DNA of 23,636 nt. Origin: a virus. Position 1 is the first letter of the stretch. Each line of letters begins with the position of its first letter. Location: positions 1 through 23,636 of the IMG/VR virus record IMGVR_UViG_3300042474_001160; one strand, 5' to 3'. Below are positions 1 through 7,655 of the stretch, one piece after another. A model generated the notes under the pieces. It saw nothing but the letters and a program-made list of their open reading frames with translations. It did not search any database and was not told the origin of the DNA. The translations under genes and the position numbers were made by a program.

Positions 1-209
1 TGTATTAATCGTTTTTGATACTCAAAAGGTGCATATAGCATACGTCCACGAGTAGGATGTTGTATATAAAAGTAATTACTCATGAAGTATTCAGGACCCG
101 TGATGGGATCTGCACACTTTGCGAATTCTCTTAATTGTTCTTCTGTAAAGCTCTCACGAGTGTGGGGTTTCTTTACTAGAACACTATCTGTGCCTTTTGC
201 TGTCGCCAT
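1..209 (-). CDS. 17: Terminase large subunit gp17, N-terminal fragment
   Basis: This is the first 69 codons of a gene that continues past the left edge of the window. The translation begins MATAKGTDSVLVKKPH and contains FMSNYFYIQHPTRGRM followed by FEYQKRLI. An acidic or aromatic stretch leading to 'iqhptrG...f.l.pfQk..i' is the typical N-terminus of T4-like gp17, just before the ATPase Walker A motif, which is outside the window. In the family, gp17 is the packaging motor: it couples ATP hydrolysis to DNA translocation into the prohead and cuts concatemers with its C-terminal nuclease. No strong Shine-Dalgarno is visible before ATG 209, only a weak AAGATAAG. It is the last gene of the minus-strand run in the window. 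Catalytic motifs cannot be checked here. Confidence 0.8.
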   Translation of the reverse strand, partial: MATAKGTDSVLVKKPHTRESFTEEQLREFAKCADPITGPEYFMSNYFYIQHPTRGRMLYAPFEYQKRLI

Positions 210-245
210 ATTATTACTTATCTTGGCAGGATTGGGTTAATACAA

Positions 246-473
246 TTACCAGGGTTTTTCGCCTGTTAGATATGGTAAACTAAACCATAGTTTAAACCAT
301 TCTGGGGTGCCGGGCTGGATGTTGTTGTTGTTTTGGTATTGTATCTTTTCGTTGGCAGTAACACTCATGTTGCTACCTTCTGTGTGAACTGAGCCTTCTC
401 CCTGATATTCCTGTAGGCGCCCGATATTTTGTGTGATACCTGCTAGTTGTTTGATTTGATCTATATCATCCAT
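246..473 (-). CDS. Small conserved phage protein of unknown function (75 aa)
   Basis: A 75-residue acidic protein lies between a 121-residue unknown and the terminase large subunit. The N-terminal half looks helical (MDDIDQIKQLAGITQNIGRLQEY), the middle is polar with an Asn run, and the C-terminus is aromatic-rich (PGTPEWFKLWFSLPYLTGEKPW). That last segment resembles the end of small unknown proteins I recall from T4-like aquatic phages, but no function is known to me. The start at 473 is supported by GGAG eight bases upstream (CGGAGTTTAACATG), which overlaps the stop of the previous gene. It is probably co-transcribed with gp17 and could be a packaging accessory protein, but that is only a guess from position. 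Confidence 0.65.
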   Translation of the reverse strand: MDDIDQIKQLAGITQNIGRLQEYQGEGSVHTEGSNMSVTANEKIQYQNNNNIQPGTPEWFKLWFSLPYLTGEKPW

Positions 474-474
474 G

Positions 475-840
475 TTAAACTCCGTATTTGTTACGTTTAG
501 GTTTAGCTACTGGACTGACTTTGTTGATTTTTTCTAATTCTTCACTGCCTTTTCCGCTGTGTTTTCTTGTTTTTAATCCAAATTCTTTGCGTGCATGATC
601 GATGATTTCTTGATCAGCATCACTATACCCTACCGTTGTAAATTCACTACCAATTGGACCTAAAGGATCAATTACGTCATCGGGACTTCGTGCTAACGCC
701 ATACCAAATCTGTAAGCAACATAAGGATGTGAATTATTATCTAAATATGGATAACTATTTACGTTTGATAGAGATTGGCGAGTTGTCTTACGAAGTTCAC
801 CTCTTTCTAATACTTCAGTAATGATCTCATTGATTTTCAT
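475..840 (-). CDS. Conserved phage hypothetical protein (121 aa)
   Basis: The reading frame is open upstream to a TTG at 876, but the preferred start is ATG 840. That gives MKINEIITEVLERGELRK, a common opening for small proteins in T4-like aquatic phages, and an ATGAAAATCAATGA overlap of 14 bases with the preceding gene. The centre has a tyrosine/histidine-rich stretch (NVNSYPYLDNNSHPYVAYRFGMALARSPDD), then GPIGSEFTTVGYSDADQEIIDHA, and the C-terminus is basic (KPKRNKYGV). I know no function for it. It belongs to the block between gp16 and gp17. The compact size, charged tail and tight coupling suggest a virion or assembly accessory protein, but nothing proves this. Confidence 0.65.
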   Translation of the reverse strand: MKINEIITEVLERGELRKTTRQSLSNVNSYPYLDNNSHPYVAYRFGMALARSPDDVIDPLGPIGSEFTTVGYSDADQEIIDHARKEFGLKTRKHSGKGSEELEKINKVSPVAKPKRNKYGV

Positions 841-1159
841 AATCGTCTTGATCTTCGTCTTCGTCGCCACTGTCAATCAGCATATTGCGTAGGCTAGCTA
901 TGCTACCTGGTTGGCGGCGATCATCTATGAAACTTTCTAAATGTGGAGCGAGATAACTACGGATCTGGCCTGCAAATGGACCTGGAAGATCACGACCATA
1001 ACGTGCTAGATCACCGGCGATACCTGCAGCTTGATTAAGATGTTCTTCAAGTTGGTCTAGCATATCGCTGAGATGTGTTCTATCTACAGCATCCTCTTGG
1101 ATAGGTTCGCCTGCAGCAATGGCGTCCATCATCTCAACAAATTCTTTAAGCTCTTTCAT
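827..1159 (-). CDS. Acidic hypothetical protein (110 aa)
   Basis: The protein is unrecognised. With start ATG 1159 it reads MKELKEFVEMMDAIAAGEPI, a helical acidic N-terminus. A middle segment rich in Leu, Ala and Gly follows (LEEHLNQAAGIAGDLARYGRD), and the C-terminus is very acidic (SGDEDEDQDDYENQ). An alternative in-frame ATG lies at 1177. The downstream one is preferred because AAGG sits about eight bases before it and because it starts one base after the stop of the 1098-residue gene, giving tight translational coupling. The last 14 bases overlap the next gene. It is probably mostly helical and cytoplasmic or packaged in the virion; no signal peptide or membrane segment is visible. Confidence 0.65.
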   Translation of the reverse strand: MKELKEFVEMMDAIAAGEPIQEDAVDRTHLSDMLDQLEEHLNQAAGIAGDLARYGRDLPGPFAGQIRSYLAPHLESFIDDRRQPGSIASLRNMLIDSGDEDEDQDDYENQ

Positions 1160-1160
1160 A

Positions 1161-4100
1161 TTATGCCTTAACGTCATTAATCATACTTTCGTATGCTTTC
1201 CAAAGACTTTCTTCTTTGGCTTCTGCTACTGCCATTGGATTGTCACCAGGATATTCTTTTCTGTACATTTTTTTAGCGCGGTCTTCACCTGTGCCACTTG
1301 GGATCGCAGCGTCTGTGCCTGCTACATCTTCATGTGGAGTGTTTGCATATTCTACGTCACGCTCTGTTGGTCCTTCTTCAGCAACGACTTCTTCAGCCAT
1401 CGCTGGTTGTGCTTGGATAGCAACCACTGGCATGCCACTTAACTTGCGGATTAGATTAACTACATCTTCTTCGCCGTTAGCTGATACGTTTAAGTTGATA
1501 TCTTCTTTTACTGTGTATTTTTTACCGTCCACTTCAAACTCCTTTTTCCCGTCGGCGCGAGCTTTGGCTAATGCGCCTGAGAATTCGTTACCTTCACCTA
1601 CTTCTTCTTCACTTACTAATACTTCATCTTCAGCATCTTTGATGGGTGTAGTATCAACACCTGCAGCCGCCAAGAACATTTCTTTTTTAAATCTTGGATT
1701 TTGTTGCTTGAATATGTCTGCATGATACATGGCCAATTCAGTACGTTTGGCTATATCTGGAATCGATTTAAGCAAGTCTGCTACCATGCGGAAATCTTTG
1801 CGTGTCGCGGCTTCATTCAATTCTTCTTCGCTACAGCCCATACCTTCGTCCATAGCTTTTACATCCTCACAACAGCAAGGATCAGCATTACATTTTGAGC
1901 AACCTGCATAGGTCAATGGACTTGCCGAGTCACCTGGTACCATTGGATTGAAGTCCTCACGTGCCAGGCCTGCTAGTTTAGCAATTTCTGCTAGCTCGTG
2001 TTCTGCATCTAATAGAGGTTCTTCACTGACGAAACTGTTCATCGGTGCACTACATTCCATAGCTTCTTTTTCCTTGCTAGCACAGAAATGTCCGTATGAT
2101 GTAGCGGCATCACCTATGAAGTCTTCATCATAGTGTACTAACCAACGTGCGGCTTTAGGTGTTAATTTTAATTCAATCAGTTCATCGTAGACTGCTTTAA
2201 CGAAAGCTTCTGAATTAACATCTAATCCTGGTTGTTCATCACACAAGACTCGACCTATTGTTTCATAAGTGTATTCACTGCTTTCTGGGTTACGTCCTTC
2301 TTTGACCATTTTGTGTTTTTTTAATTCTACTTTGGAATTTTTAATTGTATCACCAAATTTTGTAGCTTCTTCTACTTGGCCTTTATTACGTGCTTTCCAT
2401 GCTGTTGCGTAAGCGATACCTTTTTCTTTCTTAGATAGATTGCCGTCTTTGCTGTAACCTTTCTTAATGTGTTTAACCATGCGTTCAGCTTTAGCACCTG
2501 GAGGTGCCACTTCATCGACTTTCTTAGGTGGTTGATTAAAAGATGAAGAGTGACGTACACCGTATTCATCATAGTCGTCGCTACTAAACGGTTTAGCTTT
2601 TTTTTCTTTAGCAGCTTTTTTCATTGGTTCTGTTTTGTTGCCATCTTTGTCGAGATCGATATAGTCTGGTTTAGCTGATTCATCAAACTTGTCATGACGA
2701 GCACGTAGCTTAGCCATTTTCTCTTTGCTTGCGCCTTCACGACCTGCTTTTTGTAGGGCTGCCATCCCATCTTTACCATATTTCTTTTTACCTAGATATG
2801 CTTGTAGGCCACTTTCATCTACTTCATCTTTGTCTTCATCATCTTTTTGTGCAGAACCACCGTAGGCACGACCTTTGACCACACGTGAGGATGATTTAGT
2901 ATCATAATCATCTTTCTCAGCACGTTCATCTTCTTGCTTGTCTTTAAGAGCTTGTAGACGTTTACGTTTAGCAACTGCGTCTTTGTCTATCTCAGCCGGT
3001 TCGTGTTTTTTAGCACTCTTAGCCGCCGATTTCATTGGCTCATCAGTGTCACCATCTTTGTCAAGATCTAAGAAGTCTGGTTTTGCATCTTCACTGAATT
3101 TTGCAAATCTTTCCATCAGACTTGTTGCTAGTTTGTTAATAGTTTCATTCATAGTAGGGGTTCCTAAATCAAATTGTCCTTGTGTTCCGGTTGGGGTGTT
3201 TGCTAGTGGAGCAAACAGATCTTGTGTTTGGCCTTTCTTTAATGGTGCTGGTGCTGGTGCAGCTTTTTTTGGTGCCGGCTCATTTATATTTTTTATGAAC
3301 CAAACAAACTGACTTCTATCACCCAATACATTATTAATAAACTGATCTTGCTGTTTAGCAGACATTTTAGTAAGGATCGTGATAAATTTGTCCATGGTAG
3401 CTTTGGATATGTTAACTGCTCCATCTGCAAATTCTAATTTAATAGACTCTTGTGGTGCAGTTGGTAATGCCTGTCCTGGTTGTGGTCCTAGTTCCATCGC
3501 TTCTTGATATTTTGCCCAAGCATCTGACCATTGGTATAATGCCATTGTATTTTTTGATGCCGTTGGTGATAATTCATTGAGTAATGCTTCTTCCAATTTA
3601 GCTCCTGATCGCTTCTTTAAAAGATCTGCAGCTTTTCCATAATTCTTTTGTTGTGTCTTTGGAGCTGTTGATATTGGTGCAGGAGTGATTTGTGGGATTT
3701 CATTTGGTGATGGTTGATTCTTTAACAGGTCTTGTACACTACGAGCCAAGGAACTATCCGCTGTAGATTTTGTGCTGTCTTGATCATCAACACCTGCAAT
3801 ATCAGTGTCTATGTCAACTACTGGTTGATTTTGGATTGATGGTTGCTCTTTTTCTTTTTCTTTAGTTTTGGCCTTTTCTTTGGCCTTGGCTACGATCTCT
3901 TTACCTCGCGCGGCTATTTTTTCCGGTGCAGCACCAGTATCTTTCGTTGCTTTAGCAAAATCCACAGCAGCTTGGGCCTGTTGTTGGACTGGTAGGTTAG
4001 CTGTAGCTACCTGTTGGGTGAAATCTTGGAATCGTTTTTCCTGTGCATCATAGCGTGTATTAGCGGCAACAATCGCCTGTTCTGTTTGTTTTATTTCTTT

Positions 4101-4457
4101 CTGTTGAGAATCAATGGTAGACTTGGCTTTGTTCATCCACTCGCCGGTTTCCCTGTCGCGCCGATCGAGTTCTTCTGTTTTATCACCAATGGCTGCAACT
4201 ACAGCTTCGAGATCACTTGACGTTTCGGGGAACTTGGCCTTGGCCAACTGAACAAATCGTTTGGCTTGTGGGTTTAGATATTTGTCTTCTGCTTCATCAT
4301 TGGGATTAAATTTATCAAATTTTGCTTCAAGAGTGTCAATGGCTTCCATGATATCGCCGCGAGGATCTACGCTTTCGTAAATAGGCTCTGCCTCTACAGT
4401 ACTTACTGGAGTACTTTTAGACAGGCTATTTAAAATATCGTAGATATTATTGCTCAT
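1161..4457 (-). CDS. Large charged mosaic protein of unknown function (1098 aa)
   Basis: The function is unknown. The N-terminal ~100 residues are acidic. Residues ~100-210 are Gln/Ala/Lys-rich and look coiled-coil (QSQKEIKQTEQAIVAANTRYD region), ending in a Lys/Glu run. Two DxDxDG-type loops resembling EF-hand or dockerin calcium loops occur at 464-473 (DLDKDGDTDE) and 601-610 (DLDKDGNKTE), each followed by PMK and a lysine-rich stretch. Other modules are KKKYGKDGMAALQKAGREGASKEK, KHIKKGYSKDGNLSKKEKGIAYATAWKARN, a Cys cluster at 853-863 (CSKCNADPCCC), and RKDFRMVADLLKSIPDIAKRTE before KQQNPRF. I recall similar pieces scattered through hypothetical proteins of aquatic T4-like phages, so it looks like a mosaic of mobile modules. 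It lies in a late region beside packaging genes, so it may be a virion-internal or assembly protein. No signal peptide or transmembrane segment is visible. The start is four bases after the previous stop and the SD is weak. Confidence 0.8.
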   Translation of the reverse strand: MSNNIYDILNSLSKSTPVSTVEAEPIYESVDPRGDIMEAIDTLEAKFDKFNPNDEAEDKYLNPQAKRFVQLAKAKFPETSSDLEAVVAAIGDKTEELDRRDRETGEWMNKAKSTIDSQQKEIKQTEQAIVAANTRYDAQEKRFQDFTQQVATANLPVQQQAQAAVDFAKATKDTGAAPEKIAARGKEIVAKAKEKAKTKEKEKEQPSIQNQPVVDIDTDIAGVDDQDSTKSTADSSLARSVQDLLKNQPSPNEIPQITPAPISTAPKTQQKNYGKAADLLKKRSGAKLEEALLNELSPTASKNTMALYQWSDAWAKYQEAMELGPQPGQALPTAPQESIKLEFADGAVNISKATMDKFITILTKMSAKQQDQFINNVLGDRSQFVWFIKNINEPAPKKAAPAPAPLKKGQTQDLFAPLANTPTGTQGQFDLGTPTMNETINKLATSLMERFAKFSEDAKPDFLDLDKDGDTDEPMKSAAKSAKKHEPAEIDKDAVAKRKRLQALKDKQEDERAEKDDYDTKSSSRVVKGRAYGGSAQKDDEDKDEVDESGLQAYLGKKKYGKDGMAALQKAGREGASKEKMAKLRARHDKFDESAKPDYIDLDKDGNKTEPMKKAAKEKKAKPFSSDDYDEYGVRHSSSFNQPPKKVDEVAPPGAKAERMVKHIKKGYSKDGNLSKKEKGIAYATAWKARNKGQVEEATKFGDTIKNSKVELKKHKMVKEGRNPESSEYTYETIGRVLCDEQPGLDVNSEAFVKAVYDELIELKLTPKAARWLVHYDEDFIGDAATSYGHFCASKEKEAMECSAPMNSFVSEEPLLDAEHELAEIAKLAGLAREDFNPMVPGDSASPLTYAGCSKCNADPCCCEDVKAMDEGMGCSEEELNEAATRKDFRMVADLLKSIPDIAKRTELAMYHADIFKQQNPRFKKEMFLAAAGVDTTPIKDAEDEVLVSEEEVGEGNEFSGALAKARADGKKEFEVDGKKYTVKEDINLNVSANGEEDVVNLIRKLSGMPVVAIQAQPAMAEEVVAEEGPTERDVEYANTPHEDVAGTDAAIPSGTGEDRAKKMYRKEYPGDNPMAVAEAKEESLWKAYESMINDVKA

Positions 4458-4460
4458 ATA

Positions 4461-5063
4461 TTATTTGCTACCGACTGGACTTTTATCACCAGCAGCTATA
4501 TCATTGGTAGTCTTACCATGTGCAGGATTTGCGGCACCACCAATGGTATTGTCACTGCCTGCTATCTCAAACTCTGCTGGTTTGCTTAATTCTTTAAGTA
4601 TGGTTCCCGCTTCGCTATAAGCCTTGCTGGCCGCTTTTTGATCTGCATCAGCTTCTGGAAGAGGTTTAGTTAGGACGTCTTCACCCTGCGCATATTCTCG
4701 TAGCTCGCTTTGTCCATCGACATCCCAGCGCCAAATTTCTTCTGGATGATTCTTAGGAACAACCACAACATTAGCTATAGGACAACCAAGGCGTTCTGCC
4801 ACGATCGTGCGCAGTTGTTGATCATTCACTGGATATTTTAGCACAGCATCCATCAGGAATACTTCGCAGTTAGGAATGCTAGGGAAATCAATATCGTTGG
4901 CTTTGATCGGCAGGCGTTTGGCTGTGCTTACGCTTTCCACTGCATATTTAGATAATCCAACCTTAAGACCATCTAACTGATCCTTGGGATCACAGTTAGC
5001 GATCTTGATGCGGAATTCGTAGGTTTTTTGTACTTCGCTTAGATATTTTAAAAAGTTTTTCAT
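4461..5063 (-). CDS. Conserved T4-like phage protein of unknown function (200 aa)
   Basis: It begins MKNFLKYLSEVQKTYEFRIKIANCDPKDQ, then has AKRLPIKANDIDFPSIPN followed by CEVFLMDAVLKYPVNDQQLRTIVAERLGCPIANVVV. The arrangement 'beta strand, P-I...DFP...ev.l.d..l.yP.t..ql...va..l..p..nv.v' resembles a conserved unknown family I recall from marine T4-like phages, with an N-terminal mixed alpha/beta domain of about 125 residues. The remaining 75 residues are low-complexity and Gly/Ala/Lys-rich, ending KSPVGSK. It has its own late promoter candidate (GATAAATA, 5085-5092) and a good SD (AGGATA about eight bases before ATG). It is followed four bases later by the 1098-residue gene, so the two are probably co-transcribed. 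The function is not known. Confidence 0.7.
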   Translation of the reverse strand: MKNFLKYLSEVQKTYEFRIKIANCDPKDQLDGLKVGLSKYAVESVSTAKRLPIKANDIDFPSIPNCEVFLMDAVLKYPVNDQQLRTIVAERLGCPIANVVVVPKNHPEEIWRWDVDGQSELREYAQGEDVLTKPLPEADADQKAASKAYSEAGTILKELSKPAEFEIAGSDNTIGGAANPAHGKTTNDIAAGDKSPVGSK

Positions 5064-5084
5064 ATGAATGTATCCTATTAGTGT

Positions 5085-5092
5085 TATTTATC
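5085..5092 (-). promoter_or_regulatory. T4-type late promoter
   Basis: The octamer GATAAATA on the minus strand is one substitution from the T4 late consensus TATAAATA. It lies 21 bases upstream of the 200-residue gene, in the 42-bp gap after gp16. Confidence 0.6.
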
Positions 5093-5105
5093 AAGAATCC
5101 GGAGA

Positions 5106-5585
5106 TTATTTGCCTAGAATCTGCTTGAGTAATTCGTTGCGATCTAGTATTACACCCTTGCCATCTGCGGCATCTACTAGTTTGTCACCGTCATTTTTGG
5201 CATTTGCTTGGTCTAAACGAGCCTTTTTCAGCTGCAAATCAACCATACGTAGCTTCTTATCCAGCTTGGCTTGCTTAGCTGTAATAGCATGTCCTAGCAG
5301 GGTGCCTGCTGTGGCTAGGATGTGTCCGCTGAAGCGTGCTTCGACGTTCATGCCTAGATCAATTAGGTCCTGGAATTTTTCTTTAGCAAGATCGCTGAGA
5401 TCATCTAGCTCTCGATCGCTGATGTCTAGATCGTTGACAAAGGGCAATGCCGCATCAATCTTATCAATGGCTAGATCAACTTCTTGTATGATAGCGCGAT
5501 TTTCTTCAATAGTAGATTTGGCTTCTTCTGAAGTAGTAGTGTCAACAGGTGGCAGGTTAAATAGTTCTTCTAGTTTTTGTGTCAT
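5106..5585 (-). CDS. 16: Terminase small subunit gp16
   Basis: This 159-residue protein is similar in length to T4 gp16 (164). It starts MTQKLEELFNLPPVDTTT, then is mostly helical. Residues ~66-118 have the gp16-like pattern: an acidic helix (DLAKEKFQDLIDLGMNVEARF), then SGHILATAGTLLGHAITAKQAKLDKKLRMVDLQLKKARLDQ, matching the two helices of the central oligomerisation coiled coil in T4-like gp16. In the family this protein forms a ring that recognises viral DNA and stimulates the gp17 ATPase and translocase. It follows gp4 with an eight-base gap. In T4 genes 16 and 17 are adjacent; here they are 4.9 kb apart on the same strand. The call rests on pattern and context. Confidence 0.65.
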   Translation of the reverse strand: MTQKLEELFNLPPVDTTTSEEAKSTIEENRAIIQEVDLAIDKIDAALPFVNDLDISDRELDDLSDLAKEKFQDLIDLGMNVEARFSGHILATAGTLLGHAITAKQAKLDKKLRMVDLQLKKARLDQANAKNDGDKLVDAADGKGVILDRNELLKQILGK

Positions 5586-5593
5586 GCATGTAT

Positions 5594-6025
5594 TTACCGC
5601 TTCTGATTCTTGAATATATCGTATTCGGTTATGACACGGAATCGCATGTTGTTAGCACGGCACCAACTGTCCGCAGCTGCCCATTTGGCCATGTTCATGG
5701 CTACACTTAATTTATCGCGATAACTGCGTGCTGATTCCATAGTGGTTTCTGTCGAGGGTTTGACTTCTACTAGTTCAGTATGTTGCTTTTGATTAGCGTC
5801 TACATAAACTATGAGAAAGTCTGGCACGTAGATAGTATTCTTACCGCTGACGGGATTGAAATAGGGTATTTTCACGCTCTCTGACGTCCAATTTAACACC
5901 GCTGGATTGTTGTCAGCGAAGCTCATGAAAGCAAATTCCCAACTGCTGCGATAGGTAGGACTGCGCTTGCCCATATATTTTTCGGGATTCTTGACAGTGT
6001 ATTTGCCGCTAGCGTACTTGGCCAT
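5594..6025 (-). CDS. 4: Head completion protein gp4 (TnsA-like nuclease fold)
   Basis: This 143-residue protein matches T4 gp4 (also called gp50/gp4) along its length. It has KYTVKNPEKYMGKRSPTYRSSWE near the start, then AVLNWTSESVKIPYFNPVSGK, YVPDFLIVY, ELVEVKPS, MAKWAAADSWCRANNMRFRVITE. Likely TnsA/restriction-fold active-site residues are E30 (SSWE), D69 (PDF) and E87-x-K89 (VEVK). In T4, gp4 is needed to finish DNA-filled heads before tail joining, and it has been linked to trimming or protecting DNA ends; the family fold is that of an endonuclease. It overlaps the previous stop by one base (TAATG), so translation is coupled to the 171-residue gene. It probably acts in the assembling head. 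Confidence 0.85.
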   Translation of the reverse strand: MAKYASGKYTVKNPEKYMGKRSPTYRSSWEFAFMSFADNNPAVLNWTSESVKIPYFNPVSGKNTIYVPDFLIVYVDANQKQHTELVEVKPSTETTMESARSYRDKLSVAMNMAKWAAADSWCRANNMRFRVITEYDIFKNQKR

Positions 6026-6540
6026 TATGCTAAGATAGTTCTCTGTATGTATTTGCCAGTCCTGGGACTGTTATTCAATCCAAGTAAACTGGTTCCCACG
6101 CGATTAAGATTCAACAGCATGGTTAAATATGCATCAAGTTCGCTGAGATTATTGTAAGGCACGCTAGGACCTGGTTTAGCACGCTGTTTTGATCCTGCTG
6201 TCCAGTTTCCTGTATTTGAATTATAGACATTTGTGTCTTGTGCATCGCTATTGGTTTCACTGGAATATGTAGGACTTGTTAGCCTATTTTTGTCACTGAA
6301 TTTTTTCAACTGCTCAACAACTTCTACAGGATCTAGGCTCTGCTGTATGCAGGTATAGACCACAGCACCTGCTAGTGTTTTACCAGTTTCCCTGTCCCCT
6401 GTTATCATTTGGAAATAGGCCACCACTGCATCATTTTCGCTGGGACCGACCACGGGCTGTTGGATGTAGAAATTATTGAAGTATTGTTGGGTGTTGTTTA
6501 ACCCATCGTTGGTTGGTAGATTTCCTGAAGTTGCTGACAT
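6025..6540 (-). CDS. Conserved T4-like phage hypothetical protein (171 aa)
   Basis: The N-terminus is polar and Asn/Gln-rich (NTQQYFNNFYIQQPVVGPSEND), followed by a helical segment (AVVAYFQMITGDRETGKTLAGAVVYTCIQQSLDPVEVVEQLKKF), a disordered linker, and a conserved-looking end: LDAYLTMLLNLNRVGTSLLGLNNSPRTGKYIQRTILA. I recall this end (tMfLNLNR..tS.LG..n.p....yv.RtIlp) from many T4-like aquatic phage unknowns, often near baseplate or tail genes. No enzymatic motif is visible. The start has a good SD (AAGGA seven bases upstream), and the stop overlaps the gp4 start. A structural or tail-associated role is inferred only from its neighbours. Confidence 0.75.
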   Translation of the reverse strand: MSATSGNLPTNDGLNNTQQYFNNFYIQQPVVGPSENDAVVAYFQMITGDRETGKTLAGAVVYTCIQQSLDPVEVVEQLKKFSDKNRLTSPTYSSETNSDAQDTNVYNSNTGNWTAGSKQRAKPGPSVPYNNLSELDAYLTMLLNLNRVGTSLLGLNNSPRTGKYIQRTILA

Positions 6541-6549
6541 AGTATATCC

Positions 6550-7575
6550 TTATACGTCTGTGCGTCCTTGATTGCTTGAGCCAAAAATACCTGAAGTAGC
6601 TTTACTGATACCTTGTCGAACTGACCCGCTGGTAGGCACGAAAATACTGCTGAGTGGGTTGCGACCTTTCATGATATTTTCACCAATTTGGCTCAGATCC
6701 ACCGCAGGTGTTTGTTTGATCTGTGTGTTGGTGCCGGTGAGGATATTCGTGGCATTGATGACATTCTGTACCGTGCTGCCTAGGTCACCATTCTCAATAC
6801 TGTTTAATATGCTGTCACCGGCACCGATCAGCGCACCAAGATTACGCAGTGGGCTACTGGTATTATCATAGTGTACTTCGCTGAAGCCTAGAACTGTGCC
6901 ATTGCTGACTGGGCCTGTGTCATACAGCACACTTTCATAGTTGACCGTCATGGTATGTTCTAATGGTTGGTATTCACCGGCTGTGTGTTGGCCATGTTGG
7001 AATATGCTGATCATTGGGCGGATTAGATAATAGCTGCTGAAACGTTTTTGATGCAAACTATAAATTCTTATGCTGGTAATAAAAGGAATGTTACCTGCTA
7101 GATCGGTCTTGGGCGTGTAACCCCAATTCTGTTGTTGGCGTTGCTTATACTTGCTGTCATCTTTGAAATTTTCTAATGGATAATCGCTGTCTCTGTAGTA
7201 GTAAGAATAGTAATTGTACCAAAACTTGCGAACCACATCGGCACTGTCATCATGGAAGGTGATGGTCACTGGATCATAGGTAACCTTTTCTTGTTGTACT
7301 GTCTTTCTATTGTAGGCATTATGCGTTTTGGTAGTGACAGTAAATTTAGGTAACTGTACTTGCTTGGCCATGAGCCCCGTTTCTATCTGGCTCAATTGAT
7401 CCATGTTAGCTATGCTTGGATTTACATCAATGAACACGTGGAATAGATTATTTAATTTAGGACTAAGTCTATACAGGCCATCGATAAATGTTCGTGCGGC
7501 ATGTTGATAGTCTCTAACGTTTCTATTAGGTGCTATCGACTGTAAGATACTGCCCCAGATGTTGTTTCTTGCCAT
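6550..7575 (-). CDS. Tail-tube-fold protein, gp54-like tube initiator or baseplate protein
   Basis: In this 341-residue protein the core resembles the T4 tail tube/gp48/gp54 fold. It has LNNLFHVFIDVNPS, GLMAKQVQLPKFTVTTKTHNAYNRK, QEKVTYDPVTITFHDDSADVVRKFWYNYYSYYYRDSDYP, then strands SIRIYSLHQKRFSSYYLIRPMISIF and HTMTVNYESVLYD. The order 'LP.f.v.t...NaYnrk...q.ki.y.pv.itFhDD' parallels gp19's own segment here (RPSVSFEEILIPIYNSKVYLAGKPTWEPV, then LRDDAGG). In the family such proteins start or cap tube polymerisation at the baseplate. The C-terminal ~100 residues are Ser/Thr/Gly-rich with no clear domain. It has its own late promoter directly after the terminator of gp19. It could instead be a tube variant or tube-terminator; the gp54 assignment is by resemblance. 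Confidence 0.55.
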   Translation of the reverse strand: MARNNIWGSILQSIAPNRNVRDYQHAARTFIDGLYRLSPKLNNLFHVFIDVNPSIANMDQLSQIETGLMAKQVQLPKFTVTTKTHNAYNRKTVQQEKVTYDPVTITFHDDSADVVRKFWYNYYSYYYRDSDYPLENFKDDSKYKQRQQQNWGYTPKTDLAGNIPFITSIRIYSLHQKRFSSYYLIRPMISIFQHGQHTAGEYQPLEHTMTVNYESVLYDTGPVSNGTVLGFSEVHYDNTSSPLRNLGALIGAGDSILNSIENGDLGSTVQNVINATNILTGTNTQIKQTPAVDLSQIGENIMKGRNPLSSIFVPTSGSVRQGISKATSGIFGSSNQGRTDV

Positions 7576-7593
7576 GATGCTTTCCGTTTTATA

Positions 7594-7601
7594 TATTTAT
7601 C
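7594..7601 (-). promoter_or_regulatory. T4-type late promoter
   Basis: GATAAATA on the minus strand begins four bases after the end of the gp19 terminator U-tract. It would drive the tube-fold protein and the operon through gp4 and gp16. Confidence 0.6.
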
Positions 7602-7605
7602 CGAT

Positions 7606-7638
7606 AAAAAAAGCTCGGTTTTTTACGCCGAGCTTTTT
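7606..7638 (-). terminator. Rho-independent terminator after gp19
   Basis: A perfect GC-containing stem (AGCTCGG at 7612-7618 pairing with CCGAGCT at 7628-7634) is extended by A-T pairs, with a nine-base loop and a run of seven T on the minus strand. It lies 17 bases past the gp19 stop. The complementary strand also carries T residues, so it might act both ways, but no plus-strand gene is nearby. Confidence 0.9.
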
Positions 7639-7655
7639 GAGTTGTTTCGTCTGGA

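Noticed and set aside
475-876. Longer form of the 121-residue protein starting at TTG 876
   Set aside because: TTG is a poor start. ATG 840 gives the common MKINEI opening with a 14-base overlap, and the extra 12 residues (TVATKTKIKTI) look like read-through of the neighbouring gene.
2938-3312. Open plus-strand frame opposite the 1098-residue gene
   Set aside because: It is an antisense shadow: no SD or promoter, and a composition reflecting the complementary Lys/Asp codons. Similar shadows at 1216-1725 and 22088-22636 were also rejected.
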